Of a stretch of 64,000 nucleotides of DNA, positions 8,176 through 21,870 are shown in pieces (position 1 is the stretch's first letter; the number at the start of each line of letters is the position of its first letter). The stretch lies in NCBI RefSeq assembly GCF_011043555.1, contig NZ_JAAKGS010000007.1:216283-280282 (forward strand), written 5' to 3'. A program made the position numbers and the translations under genes. This stretch comes from Sphingobacterium sp. SGR-19 (lineage in GTDB: Bacteria > Bacteroidota > Bacteroidia > Sphingobacteriales > Sphingobacteriaceae). The notes under the pieces are model-generated. The model saw only the letters and a program-made list of their open reading frames with translations. It was not told where the DNA came from and ran no database searches.

Positions 8176-8721
8176 ATGGCAGATCAATCGTTAAAATGGT
8201 ATGTAGTTCGTGCCGTTAGTGGAAAAGAGAAGAAGGTGAAGCAATATGTAGAGGCTGAGGTAAACCGTTTAGGTATTCAACACTTAGTGCCTCAGGTATT
8301 GATCCCAATGGAGAAATACTACCAGATGCGTGACGGAAAGAAGGTTGCGAAAGAGCGTAATTACTACCCTGGATATGTGTTGATCGAAGCGGCGTTGGAC
8401 GGTGAGATTGAACATGCAATTAAAAACTTGAATAGCGTTATTGGATTCCTAGGTGATAAAGCCGGCAATGCAATCCCTTTACGCCCCGCTGAAGTAAACC
8501 GGATTTTAGGTAAAGTAGACGAAATGGCGGAACAAGGCGAAAGCATGAATGTTCCGTATTATGTTGGTGAAACAGTGAAGGTAAACGATGGGCCATTTAA
8601 TGGTTTTACAGGCGAAATCGAAGAGGTTCATGAAGACAAGAAGAAATTGACAGTGATGGTGAAGGTATTCGGTCGGAAGACACCGCTGGAATTGAACTAT
8701 ATGCAGGTTGAAAAAGAGTAA
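8176..8721 (+). CDS. nusG: Transcription termination/antitermination factor NusG
   Basis: The 181-residue protein has an N-terminal NGN domain (KWYVVRAVSGKEKKVKQYVE; later YYPGYVLIEA) that binds RNA polymerase. A C-terminal KOW domain follows (VNDGPFNGFTGEIEEVHEDK, then VKVFGRKTPLELNYMQVE) that contacts Rho or ribosomal protein S10. Length is normal. In most bacteria nusG is followed directly by rplK on the same strand. Here a strong bidirectional terminator and katG on the other strand separate the two. Confidence 0.98.
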   Translation: MADQSLKWYVVRAVSGKEKKVKQYVEAEVNRLGIQHLVPQVLIPMEKYYQMRDGKKVAKERNYYPGYVLIEAALDGEIEHAIKNLNSVIGFLGDKAGNAIPLRPAEVNRILGKVDEMAEQGESMNVPYYVGETVKVNDGPFNGFTGEIEEVHEDKKKLTVMVKVFGRKTPLELNYMQVEKE

Positions 8722-8742
8722 TAGAAATTTTACTACAATATA

Positions 8743-8779
8743 AAAGGGGTTAATCAATAGCGATTAACCCCTTTATTTT

Positions 8780-8780
<1 letters not shown>
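8743..8780. terminator. Bidirectional terminator between nusG and katG
   Basis: AAAGGGGTTAATC (8743-8755) pairs with GATTAACCCCTTT (8762-8774), with A runs before it and T runs after it, so it can serve both converging genes. Confidence 0.9.
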
Positions 8781-11164
<2,384 letters not shown>

Positions 11165-11235
11165 TTATAATTTCGATGCCGTATCGGTTTTATTTATATT
11201 TTCGTTTTTACTTTTTTTATTTCAAAACTTCTTAT

Positions 11236-11243
11236 TATCTTTG
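11236..11243 (+). promoter_or_regulatory. Candidate promoter of the rplK-rpoC operon
   Basis: TATCTTTG matches the Bacteroidota -7 consensus and lies about 110 bases before rplK. It would supply the independent transcription that rplK needs because nusG is cut off by a terminator and katG. Confidence 0.6.
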
Positions 11244-11352
11244 CACCTCGTTTGGTTATATAGTTTTTTATATAGCTTTCGAAAAGAATAAATGTTACGT
11301 TATAATGCTTCCAACTTACTAACAAACATTTAACAATTAAATTCAAAACAAA

Positions 11353-11796
11353 ATGGCAAAAGAAGTCAGTGCGTTAGTAAAATTACAAGTAAAGGGCGGT
11401 GCTGCGAATCCATCTCCTCCTGTAGGGCCTGCATTAGGTGCTAAGGGGGTGAATATCATGGACTTCTGTAAGCAATTCAACGCTCGTACGCAAGACAAAC
11501 CAGGGCAAGTACTGCCTGTTGTCATTACAGTTTACAGCGACAAATCATTTGATTTTATCATCAAGACTCCTCCAGTAGCTGTTCAGTTAAAAGATGCAGC
11601 GAAACTGAAAAGTGGGTCGGGTGAGCCTAACCGTAAAAAAGTAGCTTCCATTACGTGGGAGCATGTTGAGGCTATCGCCAAAGATAAAATGCCTGATTTG
11701 AATGCATTTACTGTAGAGTCTGCTATGAAAATGGTAGCTGGAACAGCACGTAGTATGGGCATTACCGTTTCTGGTAGCGCGCCTTGGAACAATTAA
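11353..11796 (+). CDS. rplK: 50S ribosomal protein L11
   Basis: This 147-residue protein binds 23S rRNA at the GTPase-associated centre together with L10/L12. The N-terminal domain has [20 protein letters not shown], with the proline-rich turn and the [15 protein letters not shown] segment. The C-terminal RNA-binding domain ends with [11 protein letters not shown]. Length is typical. It starts the L11-L1-L10-L12-RpoB-RpoC operon, here with its own promoter. L1 follows after 22 bases. Confidence 0.99.
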   Translation: MAKEVSALVKLQVKGGAANPSPPVGPALGAKGVNIMDFCKQFNARTQDKPGQVLPVVITVYSDKSFDFIIKTPPVAVQLKDAAKLKSGSGEPNRKKVASITWEHVEAIAKDKMPDLNAFTVESAMKMVAGTARSMGITVSGSAPWNN

Positions 11797-11818
11797 TTAA
11801 CGAAATCAGTTTAAGAAA

Positions 11819-12517
11819 GTGGCTAGATTAACAAAAAATCAAAAAGCGGCACTATCCAAAATTGAAGCTGGTAAAGCGTACTCTTTAAAAGAAGCAGCAG
11901 CTTTGGTTAAAGAGATTACTGCGACGAAATTTGATGCTTCTGTGGATATCGACGTTCGTTTAGGCGTGGATCCCCGTAAAGCAAACCAAATGGTTCGTGG
12001 TATCGCTACATTACCTCACGGAACTGGTAAGACCGTACGTGTTTTAGTATTGTGTACTCCTGATAAGGAAGAAGAAGCTAAGGCAGCAGGTGCGGATTAC
12101 GTAGGTCTTGATGATTATATCAGCAAAATCGAAGGTGGTTGGACTGACGTTGATATCATTATTACTATGCCTAGCGTTATGGCTAAAGTGGGTAAATTAG
12201 GACGTATTCTAGGTCCTAGAAACTTAATGCCTAACCCTAAAACTGGAACAGTGACTACGGAAGTAGGTAAAGCTGTAACGGAAGTTAAAGGTGGTAAAAT
12301 TGATTTCAAAGTCGACAAGACAGGTATCATCCATACTTCAGTGGGTAAAGCGTCGTTCGAGGCAGATAAGATTTATGACAACGCATTAGAGGTACTACAG
12401 ACTATTGCGCGTCTTAAACCTTCCGCCGCTAAAGGAACATACTTTAGGAGTATTCACATCTCTTCAACCATGAGTCCTAGTATTCATGTGGAGACTAAAT
12501 CAGTAGCAGGAATTTAA
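11819..12517 (+). CDS. rplA: 50S ribosomal protein L1
   Basis: The 232-residue protein forms the L1 stalk near the E site. Family motifs include [14 protein letters not shown], the RNA-binding [20 protein letters not shown] and the C-terminal [10 protein letters not shown]. The start is GTG at 11819 ([12 protein letters not shown]), which matches the family N-terminus; no suitable ATG is nearby. It lies 22 bases after rplK, and rplJ begins 2 bases after its stop. Confidence 0.98.
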   Translation: MARLTKNQKAALSKIEAGKAYSLKEAAALVKEITATKFDASVDIDVRLGVDPRKANQMVRGIATLPHGTGKTVRVLVLCTPDKEEEAKAAGADYVGLDDYISKIEGGWTDVDIIITMPSVMAKVGKLGRILGPRNLMPNPKTGTVTTEVGKAVTEVKGGKIDFKVDKTGIIHTSVGKASFEADKIYDNALEVLQTIARLKPSAAKGTYFRSIHISSTMSPSIHVETKSVAGI

Positions 12518-12519
12518 TC

Positions 12520-13038
12520 ATGAGAAAAGAAGAAAAACAAGCAATTGTTCAAGCTTTGGCCGAGCAGATTAAATCTTACGGTAATTTCTATATTACGGAT
12601 ACTGCTGATTTATCTGTTGAAAAAGTAAATAACATCCGCCGTAAATGCTTCGAGCAAGGCATTACGATTCAGGTAGCGAAAAACTCCTTGATCGAGAAAG
12701 CCCTTATGGAAGCAGGAATCGATTCAGAAGAATTGCGTGGTGTGCTTAAAGGCGCTTCTACAATGATGTTCTCTGAAACGGGAAATGGTCCGGCGAAATT
12801 GATCAAACAGTTACGTAAAGAAGGTGATAAGCCTGTTTTAAAAGCAGCTTATATCGAGGAAACTGCGTTCGTAGGAGATAATCAACTAGATGCTCTAGTT
12901 AACCTTAAATCCAAAAACGAGCTTATTGCAGACGTTATTGCTTTGCTTCAATCTCCTGCGAAGAATGTTATTTCCGCACTTCAATCAGGTGGAAATACAA
13001 TTTCAGGTTTGGTAAAAGCTTTAGAAGAAAGAGGTTAA
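12520..13038 (+). CDS. rplJ: 50S ribosomal protein L10
   Basis: The 172-residue base of the L7/L12 stalk binds 23S rRNA through its N-terminal domain (VEKVNNIRRKCFEQGITIQV, then KNSLIEKAL) and L12 dimers through its C-terminal helix (SALQSGGNTISGLVKALEE). Only 2 bases separate it from rplA, so the long L10-binding leader found before rplJ in some bacteria cannot be present here. rplL follows after 76 bases. Confidence 0.98.
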   Translation: MRKEEKQAIVQALAEQIKSYGNFYITDTADLSVEKVNNIRRKCFEQGITIQVAKNSLIEKALMEAGIDSEELRGVLKGASTMMFSETGNGPAKLIKQLRKEGDKPVLKAAYIEETAFVGDNQLDALVNLKSKNELIADVIALLQSPAKNVISALQSGGNTISGLVKALEERG

Positions 13039-13114
13039 CGAACACCTCCAACAGAATGTTCGTGTATTTTTAATTAACAATTTTTATTAAGTACATTCAA
13101 AAATTCAAAATAAA

Positions 13115-13492
13115 ATGGCAGATTTAAAACAACTTGCTGAACAGTTGGTTAACTTAACAGTAAAAGAAGTTAAAGAGTTAGCTGATATCCTAAAAGACGA
13201 GTATGGTATCGAGCCTGCTGCTGCAGCTGTTGCAGTTGCTGGTCCTGCTGCTGGTGGCGACGCTCCTGCTGCTGAAGAGAAAACTTCATTTGACGTGATC
13301 TTGAAAGAAGCTGGTGGCCAAAAATTAGCAGTAGTTAAATTGGTTAAAGACTTAGCTGGTTTAGGGTTGAAAGAAGCTAAAGATTTAGTGGATGGTGCAC
13401 CTAAGGAATTGAAAACTGGTGTTTCAAAAGACGAAGCTGAAGCTTTGAAAAAACAATTGGAAGAAGCTGGAGCTGTTGTTGAGATCAAATAA
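13115..13492 (+). CDS. rplL: 50S ribosomal protein L7/L12
   Basis: The 125-residue acidic stalk protein recruits translational GTPases. An N-terminal dimerisation helix is followed by an Ala/Pro/Gly-rich hinge (about 35-52). The globular C-terminal domain has [33 protein letters not shown] and the final [10 protein letters not shown]. Length is typical. Two strong hairpins follow before rpoB and may set the ratio of stalk protein to RNA polymerase. Confidence 0.99.
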   Translation: MADLKQLAEQLVNLTVKEVKELADILKDEYGIEPAAAAVAVAGPAAGGDAPAAEEKTSFDVILKEAGGQKLAVVKLVKDLAGLGLKEAKDLVDGAPKELKTGVSKDEAEALKKQLEEAGAVVEIK

Positions 13493-13522
13493 TCTCACCA
13501 TAGAAAAGCACCTTAACGGTTT

Positions 13523-13599
13523 AGACTCTGTCAATATATTGCCAGAGTCTATTCCTGTTTATATTATTACATGTATCAGATGGATGCTGACATCTGATA
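13523..13599 (+). promoter_or_regulatory. Twin hairpins between rplL and rpoB
   Basis: AGACTCTG (13523-13530) pairs with CAGAGTCT (13543-13550), and TATCAGATG (13574-13582) pairs with CATCTGATA (13591-13599). Neither is followed by a good T tract, so partial attenuation or RNase processing is more likely than full termination. Confidence 0.6.
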
Positions 13600-13655
13600 A
13601 AAACATGATTACAGCATAGTTGGCTCAGTTTTTTTAAACTAAAATACTTATTCCC

Positions 13656-16600
13656 TTGGCAAACAATAATATTCAAAACGAAAGAGTAAATTTTGCTACA
13701 AGTAAGAAGGTTATCGATTATCCCGACTTCTTGGATGTGCAATTGCAATCTTTCAAGGAGTTTTTTCAACTAGAAACTACTTCTGACAACCGCCATCAGG
13801 AAGGGCTGTTCAAGGTTTTCTCGGAAAACTTCCCTATTTCTGATTCAAGAAACATCTTTGTGCTCGAGTTTTTGGATTATTTCATCGATCCGCCTCGCTA
13901 CGATATACAAGAGTGTATTGAGCGTGGATTGACCTATAGCGTCCCGCTCAAGGCAAAGTTAAAGTTATCTTGTAACGATGAAGAACATGAGGATTTCGAA
14001 ACCATTGTACAGGATGTATATTTGGGAACGATTCCTTACATGACGCCAAAAGGTACCTTCGTGATCAATGGTGCTGAACGTGTCATCGTATCCCAGTTAC
14101 ACCGTTCTCCTGGTGTGTTCTTTGGTCAGAGTAGACACACAAATGGTACGAAACTTTATTCTGCAAGGGTAATTCCTTTTAAAGGATCTTGGATCGAATT
14201 CGCGACAGACGTAAATAACGTGATGTATGCTTATATCGACCGGAAAAAGAAATTCCCAGTTACTACTTTGTTACGCGCGATCGGTTACGATTCAGACAAG
14301 GATATCCTTGAACTATTCGATCTTGCAGATGAGGTTAAAGTTAGTAAATCTGGCCTTAAAAAATATGTTGGTCGTCGTTTAGCGGCCAGGGTATTGAAAA
14401 AATGGATCGAGGACTTTGTAGATGAGGATACAGGTGAAGTGGTGTCTATCGACCGTAATGAGATTATCTTAGAACGTGAAACTGTTTTAGAGGAAGACCA
14501 CATTGAAATGATCATCGATGCAGGAGTAAAATCTATTATCCTGGCTAAAGAAGATGGTGCGAACAATGCGGACTACTCCATTATATATAATACTTTACAG
14601 AAAGATACTTCAAACTCTGAAAAAGAAGCTGTAGAACACATTTATCGTCAGTTGCGTAACGCGGAACCACCAGACGAGGAAACAGCACGTGGTATCATCG
14701 ACCGTTTGTTCTTCTCGGATAAACGATATGATTTAGGTGATGTAGGACGTTACCGCATTAACCGTAAACTAGGATTGGATACGGCTGACGATACGAAAGT
14801 ATTGACACGCGAGGACATTATTGCCATCGTGAAGTATCTAATCAATTTGATTAACTCCAAAGCGGAAGTGGATGATATTGACCACTTATCCAATCGTCGT
14901 GTACGTACGGTAGGTGAGCAGTTATACGCACAATTTGGAGTCGGTCTTTCCCGTATGGCGCGTACGATTCGCGAGCGGATGAATATTCGTGACAACGAGG
15001 TGTTCACACCAACAGATTTGATTAACGCTCGTACGTTGTCGTCCGTTATCAACTCATTCTTCGGAACGAATCAGCTGTCACAATTTATGGATCAAACCAA
15101 CCCATTGGCGGAAATTACGCATAAGCGTCGTTTATCAGCCTTGGGACCAGGTGGTCTTTCTCGAGAGCGCGCAGGTTTCGAAGTACGTGACGTTCATTAT
15201 ACGCACTACGGTCGTTTATGTACAATCGAAACTCCAGAAGGACCAAACATTGGTTTGATTTCGTCTTTGGCCGTACATGCGAAAATCAACAACCTAGGTT
15301 TTATCGAAACCCCTTACCGCCAAGTTCGAGATGGTAAAGTCGTTGTCGATGAGCCGGTGGTGTATTTATCTGCGGAAGATGAAGACGATAAAACGATTGC
15401 GCAAGCAAACGCGCAATATGACGATAAAGGTAACTTCGAAGATCCGAAGGTAAAGGCGAGATATGAAGGTGACTTCCCGATTATTGAGCCGGAAAAATTG
15501 GATTACATGGACGTTGCTCCTAACCAGATTACCTCTATTGCCGCTTCGCTGATTCCGTTCCTAGAGCATGATGATGCGAACCGTGCGTTGATGGGATCGA
15601 ACATGCAACGTCAAGCTGTTCCTTTATTGAAACCTCAAGCACCTATTGTGGGTACAGGCTTGGAGGCTCGTGTGGCATCCGATTCTCGTACATTGATCAA
15701 TGCAGAAGGTGAAGGTGTGGTTGAATATGTGGATGCAAACGAGATTAAAATCCGCTACGAGCGTACAGATAACGACCGTTTGGTATCGTTTGATAATGAT
15801 GTAAAAACATATACACTCACGAAATTTAAGAAGACCAACCAGAATACTTGTATCAACTTGAAGCCAATCGTTACGAAGGGCCAGAAAGTAACGAAAGGAC
15901 AGGTGTTGTGTGAAGGTTATGCAACAGAAAACGGTGAGTTGGCACTTGGTCGTAACTTGAAAGTAGCATTCATGCCTTGGCAAGGGTATAACTTTGAGGA
16001 TGCGATCGTGATCTCTGAGCGTGTTGTATCGCAAGACTTATTTACTTCCTTGCATATTGAGGAGTTTGAATTGGAGGTTCGTGATACCAAACGTGGTGAA
16101 GAGGAATTGACATCCGATATCCCTAACGTTTCAGAAGAAGCAACGAAAGATTTAGACGAGAACGGTATTATCCGTGTTGGTGCTGAGGTTAATGGTGGTG
16201 ATATCTTAATTGGTAAAATTACGCCTAAAGGCGAATCTGATCCGTCACCGGAAGAGAAGTTATTACGTGCTATCTTTGGTGACAAAGCTGGCGACGTAAA
16301 AGATGCGTCATTGAAAGCTTCTCCTTCCTTGAAAGGCGTGGTTATCGATACGAAATTGTTCTCCCGTGCGAAGAAAATGTCTAAAGAAGCAGAGAGAAAA
16401 GCTTTAGACAAATTAGAAGTTGCACACGATAAAGCAGTAAAAATACTGAAAGATCGCTTGGTGGAGAAATTGTTCACGGTTGTGAATGGCAAAACCAGCC
16501 AAGGAGTATATAATGTGTATAAAGAATTATTGGTGCCGAAAGGTGCTAAATTCACCCAGAAAATCTTAATGGATCTGGATTATGCTCATATCAACCCTAC

Positions 16601-17465
16601 TGGATGGACTACCGATGAAGATAAGAATGAATTGATCAAGTTAGCTCTTCATTTTTATAATATTAAAATCAACGAAGAGTTGGGTGCATTCAAAAGAGAG
16701 AAATTTGCTATTTCTGTCGGAGATGAGCTCCCATCGGGTATCGTCCAAATGGCGAAAGTTTACGTGGCTAAGAAACGTAAGCTGAAAGTTGGGGATAAGA
16801 TGGCAGGACGCCACGGTAACAAAGGTATCGTTGCTCGTATCGTTCGTGATGAGGATATGCCGTTCTTGGAAGATGGTACACCGGTAGATATCGTGTTGAA
16901 TCCACTAGGGGTACCTTCGCGGATGAACCTTGGACAGATCTACGAAACTGTTCTAGGATGGGCAGGTCAGAAACTCGGAACCAAATTTGCAACACCAATT
17001 TTTGATGGTGCTGAAATGGATGAGGTGGAAGACTGGATTGCGAAAGCCGGTTTACCAATGTCTGGTAGAACATACCTATATAATGGTTTAACGGGTGAGC
17101 GTTTTGACCAGCCGACCACAGTTGGGGTTATCTACATGCTGAAACTAGGTCACATGGTAGATGACAAAATGCACGCACGTTCTATCGGTCCATACTCGTT
17201 GATTACACAACAACCATTAGGTGGTAAAGCACAATTCGGTGGTCAGCGTTTTGGTGAGATGGAGGTATGGGCATTGGAGGCGTTTGGTGCGTCAAATATC
17301 CTACAAGAGATCTTAACCGTGAAATCAGATGATGTTGTTGGTCGTGCAAAAACTTACGAAGCTATCGTGAAGGGTAACAACCTTCCGACACCATCCGTAC
17401 CGGAATCGTTCAACGTATTGGTACACGAGTTGCGTGGTTTAGGATTAGATATCACATTGGATTAA
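13656..17465 (+). CDS. rpoB: DNA-directed RNA polymerase subunit beta
   Basis: This 1269-residue catalytic subunit is complete. Conserved parts include [14 protein letters not shown] near the start, the fork and rifampicin region [20 protein letters not shown] with [38 protein letters not shown], the C-terminal [12 protein letters not shown], and [20 protein letters not shown]. Translation starts at TTG (13656), giving [14 protein letters not shown], which fits the Bacteroidota N-terminus. The rifampicin-region residues look wild type ([15 protein letters not shown]). Transcription continues from rplL; a hairpin separates it from rpoC. Confidence 0.99.
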   Translation: MANNNIQNERVNFATSKKVIDYPDFLDVQLQSFKEFFQLETTSDNRHQEGLFKVFSENFPISDSRNIFVLEFLDYFIDPPRYDIQECIERGLTYSVPLKAKLKLSCNDEEHEDFETIVQDVYLGTIPYMTPKGTFVINGAERVIVSQLHRSPGVFFGQSRHTNGTKLYSARVIPFKGSWIEFATDVNNVMYAYIDRKKKFPVTTLLRAIGYDSDKDILELFDLADEVKVSKSGLKKYVGRRLAARVLKKWIEDFVDEDTGEVVSIDRNEIILERETVLEEDHIEMIIDAGVKSIILAKEDGANNADYSIIYNTLQKDTSNSEKEAVEHIYRQLRNAEPPDEETARGIIDRLFFSDKRYDLGDVGRYRINRKLGLDTADDTKVLTREDIIAIVKYLINLINSKAEVDDIDHLSNRRVRTVGEQLYAQFGVGLSRMARTIRERMNIRDNEVFTPTDLINARTLSSVINSFFGTNQLSQFMDQTNPLAEITHKRRLSALGPGGLSRERAGFEVRDVHYTHYGRLCTIETPEGPNIGLISSLAVHAKINNLGFIETPYRQVRDGKVVVDEPVVYLSAEDEDDKTIAQANAQYDDKGNFEDPKVKARYEGDFPIIEPEKLDYMDVAPNQITSIAASLIPFLEHDDANRALMGSNMQRQAVPLLKPQAPIVGTGLEARVASDSRTLINAEGEGVVEYVDANEIKIRYERTDNDRLVSFDNDVKTYTLTKFKKTNQNTCINLKPIVTKGQKVTKGQVLCEGYATENGELALGRNLKVAFMPWQGYNFEDAIVISERVVSQDLFTSLHIEEFELEVRDTKRGEEELTSDIPNVSEEATKDLDENGIIRVGAEVNGGDILIGKITPKGESDPSPEEKLLRAIFGDKAGDVKDASLKASPSLKGVVIDTKLFSRAKKMSKEAERKALDKLEVAHDKAVKILKDRLVEKLFTVVNGKTSQGVYNVYKELLVPKGAKFTQKILMDLDYAHINPTGWTTDEDKNELIKLALHFYNIKINEELGAFKREKFAISVGDELPSGIVQMAKVYVAKKRKLKVGDKMAGRHGNKGIVARIVRDEDMPFLEDGTPVDIVLNPLGVPSRMNLGQIYETVLGWAGQKLGTKFATPIFDGAEMDEVEDWIAKAGLPMSGRTYLYNGLTGERFDQPTTVGVIYMLKLGHMVDDKMHARSIGPYSLITQQPLGGKAQFGGQRFGEMEVWALEAFGASNILQEILTVKSDDVVGRAKTYEAIVKGNNLPTPSVPESFNVLVHELRGLGLDITLD

Positions 17466-17473
17466 TAAAATTT

Positions 17474-17504
17474 AGACCTATCTGTTTTTTAACATGATAG
17501 GTCT
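17474..17504 (+). promoter_or_regulatory. Hairpin between rpoB and rpoC
   Basis: AGACCTATC (17474-17482) pairs with GATAGGTCT (17496-17504) around a 13-base, T-rich loop. No T tract follows. It may act in RNA processing or stability. Confidence 0.5.
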
Positions 17505-17531
17505 TACATACATCTTTAAGTTATACAACGT

Positions 17532-20500
17532 ATGTCTTATAAAAAAGATAATAAAATTAAAAGTAACTTCACATCGATTACCATCAGCTTGGCTTCTCCG
17601 GAAACGATTCTGGAGCGCTCTAGCGGTGAGGTTACAAAGCCAGAGACGATCAACTATCGTACCTACAAACCTGAGCGCGATGGTTTATTCTGTGAGCGTA
17701 TTTTTGGTCCAGTAAAGGACTATGAATGTCACTGTGGTAAATACAAACGTATTCGTTATAAGGGTATCGTGTGTGACCGTTGTGGTGTCGAAGTAACCGA
17801 GAAGAAGGTACGTCGTGAGCGTATGGGACATATTAACTTGGTTGTCCCTGTTGCACACATCTGGTATTTCCGTTCTCTTCCTAACAAAATTGGTTATTTA
17901 TTAGGACTTCCGACCAAGAAATTGGATATGATTATCTACTACGAAAGATATGTGGTTATTCAACCAGGTATCAAAGAAGAAGATGGCATTTCCTATATGG
18001 ATTTCTTGACAGAGGAAGAATATCTGGATATATTAGATACCTTACCAAAAGAGAACCAATATTTGGATGATACCGATCCTCAGAAATTCATTGCGAAAAT
18101 GGGTGCGGAGGCGATGGAAGAACTTTTGAAACGTATTGACTTAGATCAATTATCATACGATTTACGCCACCAAGCAGCTAACGAAACTTCGCAGCAACGT
18201 AAAAATGAAGCGTTGAAACGTCTTCATGTTGTAGAAGCTTTCCGTGGTGCGAACACGCGGATTGAAAACCGTCCGGAGTGGATGATTGTGAAAATCGTTC
18301 CTATTATTCCACCCGAATTACGCCCATTGGTGCCATTGGACGGTGGTCGTTTTGCAACGTCTGATTTGAATGACTTGTATCGTCGTGTAATCATTCGTAA
18401 CAATCGTTTAAAGCGTTTGATTGAAATCAAAGCACCGGAAGTAATTTTACGTAATGAAAAACGTATGCTTCAAGAAGCAGTGGACTCTTTATTCGATAAC
18501 TCGCGTAAAGTAAATGCTGTGAAAACGGAAGGTAACCGTGCGTTGAAATCGTTGTCCGATATTTTGAAAGGCAAGCAAGGGCGTTTCCGTCAAAACTTAT
18601 TGGGTAAGCGTGTGGATTACTCCGCTCGTTCGGTTATTGTCGTTGGCCCGCACTTGAAATTACACGAGTGTGGTCTTCCTAAAGATATGGCTGCGGAGCT
18701 TTACAAACCGTTCATCATTCGTAAGATGATCGAAAGAGGTATTGTAAAAACGGTTAAATCAGCTAAAAAAATTGTGGATCGCAAGGATCCGGTAGTATGG
18801 GATATTCTAGAAAATGTATTAAAAGGGCATCCTGTATTGCTTAACCGTGCGCCTACGCTTCACCGTTTGGGTATTCAAGCTTTCCAACCTACGTTGGTAG
18901 AGGGTAAAGCCATCCAATTACACCCGTTGGTGTGTACAGCGTTCAACGCCGATTTTGACGGTGACCAGATGGCCGTTCACTTACCTTTGGGTAATGCAGC
19001 TATTTTGGAAGCCCAAATATTGATGTTGGCTTCGCATAACATTCTTAACCCAGCAAATGGTTCTCCTGTAACGGTACCATCTCAAGACATGGTATTGGGA
19101 CTTTACTATATTACAAAAGGACGTAAGTCTACGGAAGATCATAAAGTAAGGGGAGAAGGAATGACATTTTATTCTCCGGAAGAGGTTATTATTGCCTTGA
19201 ATGAGAACAAAATTGATTTGCATGCTTTTATTAAGGTAAAAACGAAAAATAGAAATAAAGAAGGACAAATCTCAGAGGGTGTCATTGAAACCACGGTTGG
19301 TCGGGTTATCTTTAACCAGATCGTGCCTGATGAGATGGGGTATGTCAACGAACTCTTAACAAAAAAATCCTTGCGTAATATCATTGGAGATATTGTAAAA
19401 AGTACGGGTATGGCTCGTGCAGCACAGTTCTTGGATGATATGAAAGAGTTAGGTTTCCAAACAGCTTTCAAGGGAGGTTTATCGTTCAATTTGCAAGATT
19501 TGAATATCCCTGCTGCGAAAGCTGATTTGATTGAACAGGCGACTAATGAAGTTGAAGAAGTAATGAATAACTATAACATGGGTTTCATTACCAACAACGA
19601 GCGCTACAATCAGATTATCGATATCTGGACACGTATTAATAATAGATTGACGGCATACGTAATGGATATCCTTTCGAACGACAACCAAGGATTCAACTCT
19701 GTTTATATGATGTTGGATTCAGGTGCTCGTGGTTCGAAGGAGCAGATCCGTCAGTTGTGTGGTATGCGTGGGCTAATGGCGAAACCACAGAAGTCCGGTA
19801 CATCGGGGGGCGAGATTATCGAAAACCCGATTCTATCAAACTTCAAAGAGGGTCTATCGGTATTGGAGTACTTTATCTCTACCCACGGTGCGCGTAAAGG
19901 TCTTGCCGATACGGCATTGAAAACAGCCGATGCGGGATATTTAACCCGTCGTCTGCACGACGTTGCGCAAGATATGATCGTGGTGGAAGAAGATTGTAAT
20001 ACCTTGCGTGGCCTATACAAAACAGCACTTAAAGAAAACGATGATATTGTAGAACCATTGTACGATCGTATCCTAGGCCGTACACCGTTGAATGACGTGT
20101 ATCATCCGGAAACGGGAGAATTGATCGTTGCAGCAAACGAAGATATTACTGAAGAGATAGCAACGGCAATCGAGGAAGCTGGGATCGAAGGCATCGAAAT
20201 TCGTTCGGTATTAACTTGTGAGGCAAAACGTGGTGTTTGTGCTGCTTGTTATGGACGAAATCTTGCCTCCGGTAAGCGCGTCCAAATGGGTGAAGCTGTT
20301 GGGGTTATCGCTGCGCAGTCGGTAGGTGAGCCTGGTACACAGTTGACACTACGTACCTTCCACGTGGGTGGTACCGCGTCAAATATTGCCGCAGAATCTA
20401 GTATTGTTGCAAAATACGATGGTAAGATAGAGTTTGAAAATGTTCGTTCTGTTGCCAAAGAAGGTGAGGAAGGACCGTATCAAATAGCTATCGGTCGATC

Positions 20501-21809
20501 TGGAGAACTTCGTATCGTCAGCGATGATCGAAAAGTATTATATACCCAGATCATTCCTTACGGTGCTAATGTATATGTGAACGAGGGCGATAAGGTAGAA
20601 AAAGGCAAAGTGTTAGCAGACTGGGATCCATATAACGCAGTAATTATCTCTGAATTCCCAGGTAAGATTGAGTTCGAAGCTATTATTGAAGGGGTCACTT
20701 TCCGTGATGAGTCGGATGAACAAACCGGGCACAAAGAGAAAGTTATTATAGAGACACGTGATAAGACGAAAAACCCGACGATTAAAATCGCAGACTTGGC
20801 AGGTGACACCCTGCGCTCATACAACATTCCAGTAGGAGCACACGTCTCTGTTCAAGATGGACAAAAAATCAAAGAAGGTACTATCTTAGCGAAAATCCCT
20901 CGCGCGACAGGTAAGACACGCGATATCACAGGAGGTCTTCCTCGTGTAACCGAATTATTCGAGGCACGTAACCCTTCTAACCCAGCTGTTGTGACAGAAA
21001 TTGATGGCGTTGTTACGCTGGGAGGTGTGAAACGTGGTAACCGGGAGATTTCGATTGAATCCAGAGATGGACAAATCAAGAAATACTTGGTGCCGCTTTC
21101 TAAACACATCTTAGTACAGGATAACGACTTTGTGAAAGCAGGTATGCCGTTGTCAGACGGTTCTATCTCCCCAGCGGATATTCTTTCTATCAAAGGGCCT
21201 GCGGCAGTTCAGGAGTATATCGTAAATGGTATTCAAGAGGTATACCGTCTGCAAGGGGTGAAAATCAACGATAAACACTTCGAGACGATCGTTCACCAGA
21301 TGATGCAGAAAGTGAATATCGAGGATCCAGGCGATACACGCTTCTTAGAAAAAGAAGCTGCTAATAAATGGGACTTCATGGAAGAAAACGATTCTTTGTT
21401 TGATAAGAAGGTTGTCGTTGAAGCAGGAGATTCGAAGGAGTTAAAAGCTGGACAGATTGTGACCATGCGTAAACTTCGTGAAGAAAATTCCAGTTTACGT
21501 CGTCAGGATTTGAAAACAGTTGAGGTTCGTGATGCTATTCCGGCAACTTCAAGTCCATTATTACAAGGTATTACCCGTGCATCATTGGGTACGAAATCAT
21601 TTATTTCGGCTGCGTCTTTCCAAGAAACGACAAAAGTCTTGAACGAAGCTGCTATCGCAGGTAAACGTGACGACTTGTTAGGCTTGAAAGAAAATGTAAT
21701 CGTGGGTCACTTGATTCCGTCAGGTACGGGATTACGTGAGTACAGCAATATCATTGTCGGTTCTCGTGAAGAGTACGACCAACTGTTGGCTTCGAAAGAA
21801 GAGGACTAG
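17532..21809 (+). CDS. rpoC: DNA-directed RNA polymerase subunit beta'
   Basis: The 1425-residue subunit contains the N-terminal zinc site (CHCGKYKR and CDRCGVEV), the catalytic Mg-binding [12 protein letters not shown], the bridge and trigger regions ([21 protein letters not shown]) and the second zinc cluster ([13 protein letters not shown]). The C-terminus has the [15 protein letters not shown] end. Length is usual for Bacteroidota. It starts 66 bases after rpoB and ends at a strong terminator. The str operon (rpsL-rpsG-fusA), which often follows rpoC, is not here. Confidence 0.99.
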   Translation: MSYKKDNKIKSNFTSITISLASPETILERSSGEVTKPETINYRTYKPERDGLFCERIFGPVKDYECHCGKYKRIRYKGIVCDRCGVEVTEKKVRRERMGHINLVVPVAHIWYFRSLPNKIGYLLGLPTKKLDMIIYYERYVVIQPGIKEEDGISYMDFLTEEEYLDILDTLPKENQYLDDTDPQKFIAKMGAEAMEELLKRIDLDQLSYDLRHQAANETSQQRKNEALKRLHVVEAFRGANTRIENRPEWMIVKIVPIIPPELRPLVPLDGGRFATSDLNDLYRRVIIRNNRLKRLIEIKAPEVILRNEKRMLQEAVDSLFDNSRKVNAVKTEGNRALKSLSDILKGKQGRFRQNLLGKRVDYSARSVIVVGPHLKLHECGLPKDMAAELYKPFIIRKMIERGIVKTVKSAKKIVDRKDPVVWDILENVLKGHPVLLNRAPTLHRLGIQAFQPTLVEGKAIQLHPLVCTAFNADFDGDQMAVHLPLGNAAILEAQILMLASHNILNPANGSPVTVPSQDMVLGLYYITKGRKSTEDHKVRGEGMTFYSPEEVIIALNENKIDLHAFIKVKTKNRNKEGQISEGVIETTVGRVIFNQIVPDEMGYVNELLTKKSLRNIIGDIVKSTGMARAAQFLDDMKELGFQTAFKGGLSFNLQDLNIPAAKADLIEQATNEVEEVMNNYNMGFITNNERYNQIIDIWTRINNRLTAYVMDILSNDNQGFNSVYMMLDSGARGSKEQIRQLCGMRGLMAKPQKSGTSGGEIIENPILSNFKEGLSVLEYFISTHGARKGLADTALKTADAGYLTRRLHDVAQDMIVVEEDCNTLRGLYKTALKENDDIVEPLYDRILGRTPLNDVYHPETGELIVAANEDITEEIATAIEEAGIEGIEIRSVLTCEAKRGVCAACYGRNLASGKRVQMGEAVGVIAAQSVGEPGTQLTLRTFHVGGTASNIAAESSIVAKYDGKIEFENVRSVAKEGEEGPYQIAIGRSGELRIVSDDRKVLYTQIIPYGANVYVNEGDKVEKGKVLADWDPYNAVIISEFPGKIEFEAIIEGVTFRDESDEQTGHKEKVIIETRDKTKNPTIKIADLAGDTLRSYNIPVGAHVSVQDGQKIKEGTILAKIPRATGKTRDITGGLPRVTELFEARNPSNPAVVTEIDGVVTLGGVKRGNREISIESRDGQIKKYLVPLSKHILVQDNDFVKAGMPLSDGSISPADILSIKGPAAVQEYIVNGIQEVYRLQGVKINDKHFETIVHQMMQKVNIEDPGDTRFLEKEAANKWDFMEENDSLFDKKVVVEAGDSKELKAGQIVTMRKLREENSSLRRQDLKTVEVRDAIPATSSPLLQGITRASLGTKSFISAASFQETTKVLNEAAIAGKRDDLLGLKENVIVGHLIPSGTGLREYSNIIVGSREEYDQLLASKEED

Positions 21810-21818
21810 TTGTATTAG

Positions 21819-21870
21819 ATAAAGCAATAAAAAAGGCAGCAATTTTGCTGCCTTTTTTATTGCTTTATTT
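21819..21870. terminator. Strong bidirectional terminator after rpoC
   Basis: A 24-base arm (21819-21842) pairs perfectly with 21845-21868 around a 2-base loop, with core AAGGCAGCAA/TTGCTGCCTT. The downstream arm contains the last codons and the stop of the kinase gene on the other strand. Confidence 0.93.

Noticed and set aside
12518..12519. L10-type autoregulatory leader before rplJ
   Set aside because: Only 2 bases separate rplA and rplJ, so there is no room for the leader structure.
13105..13488. Minus-strand open frame covering rplL
   Set aside because: It is a shadow of the Ala/Glu/Lys-rich L7/L12 gene and shows no protein family features.
16768..17073. Minus-strand open frames inside rpoB and rpoC
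   Set aside because: They lie wholly within strongly conserved coding sequence on the other strand and show no recognisable domains.
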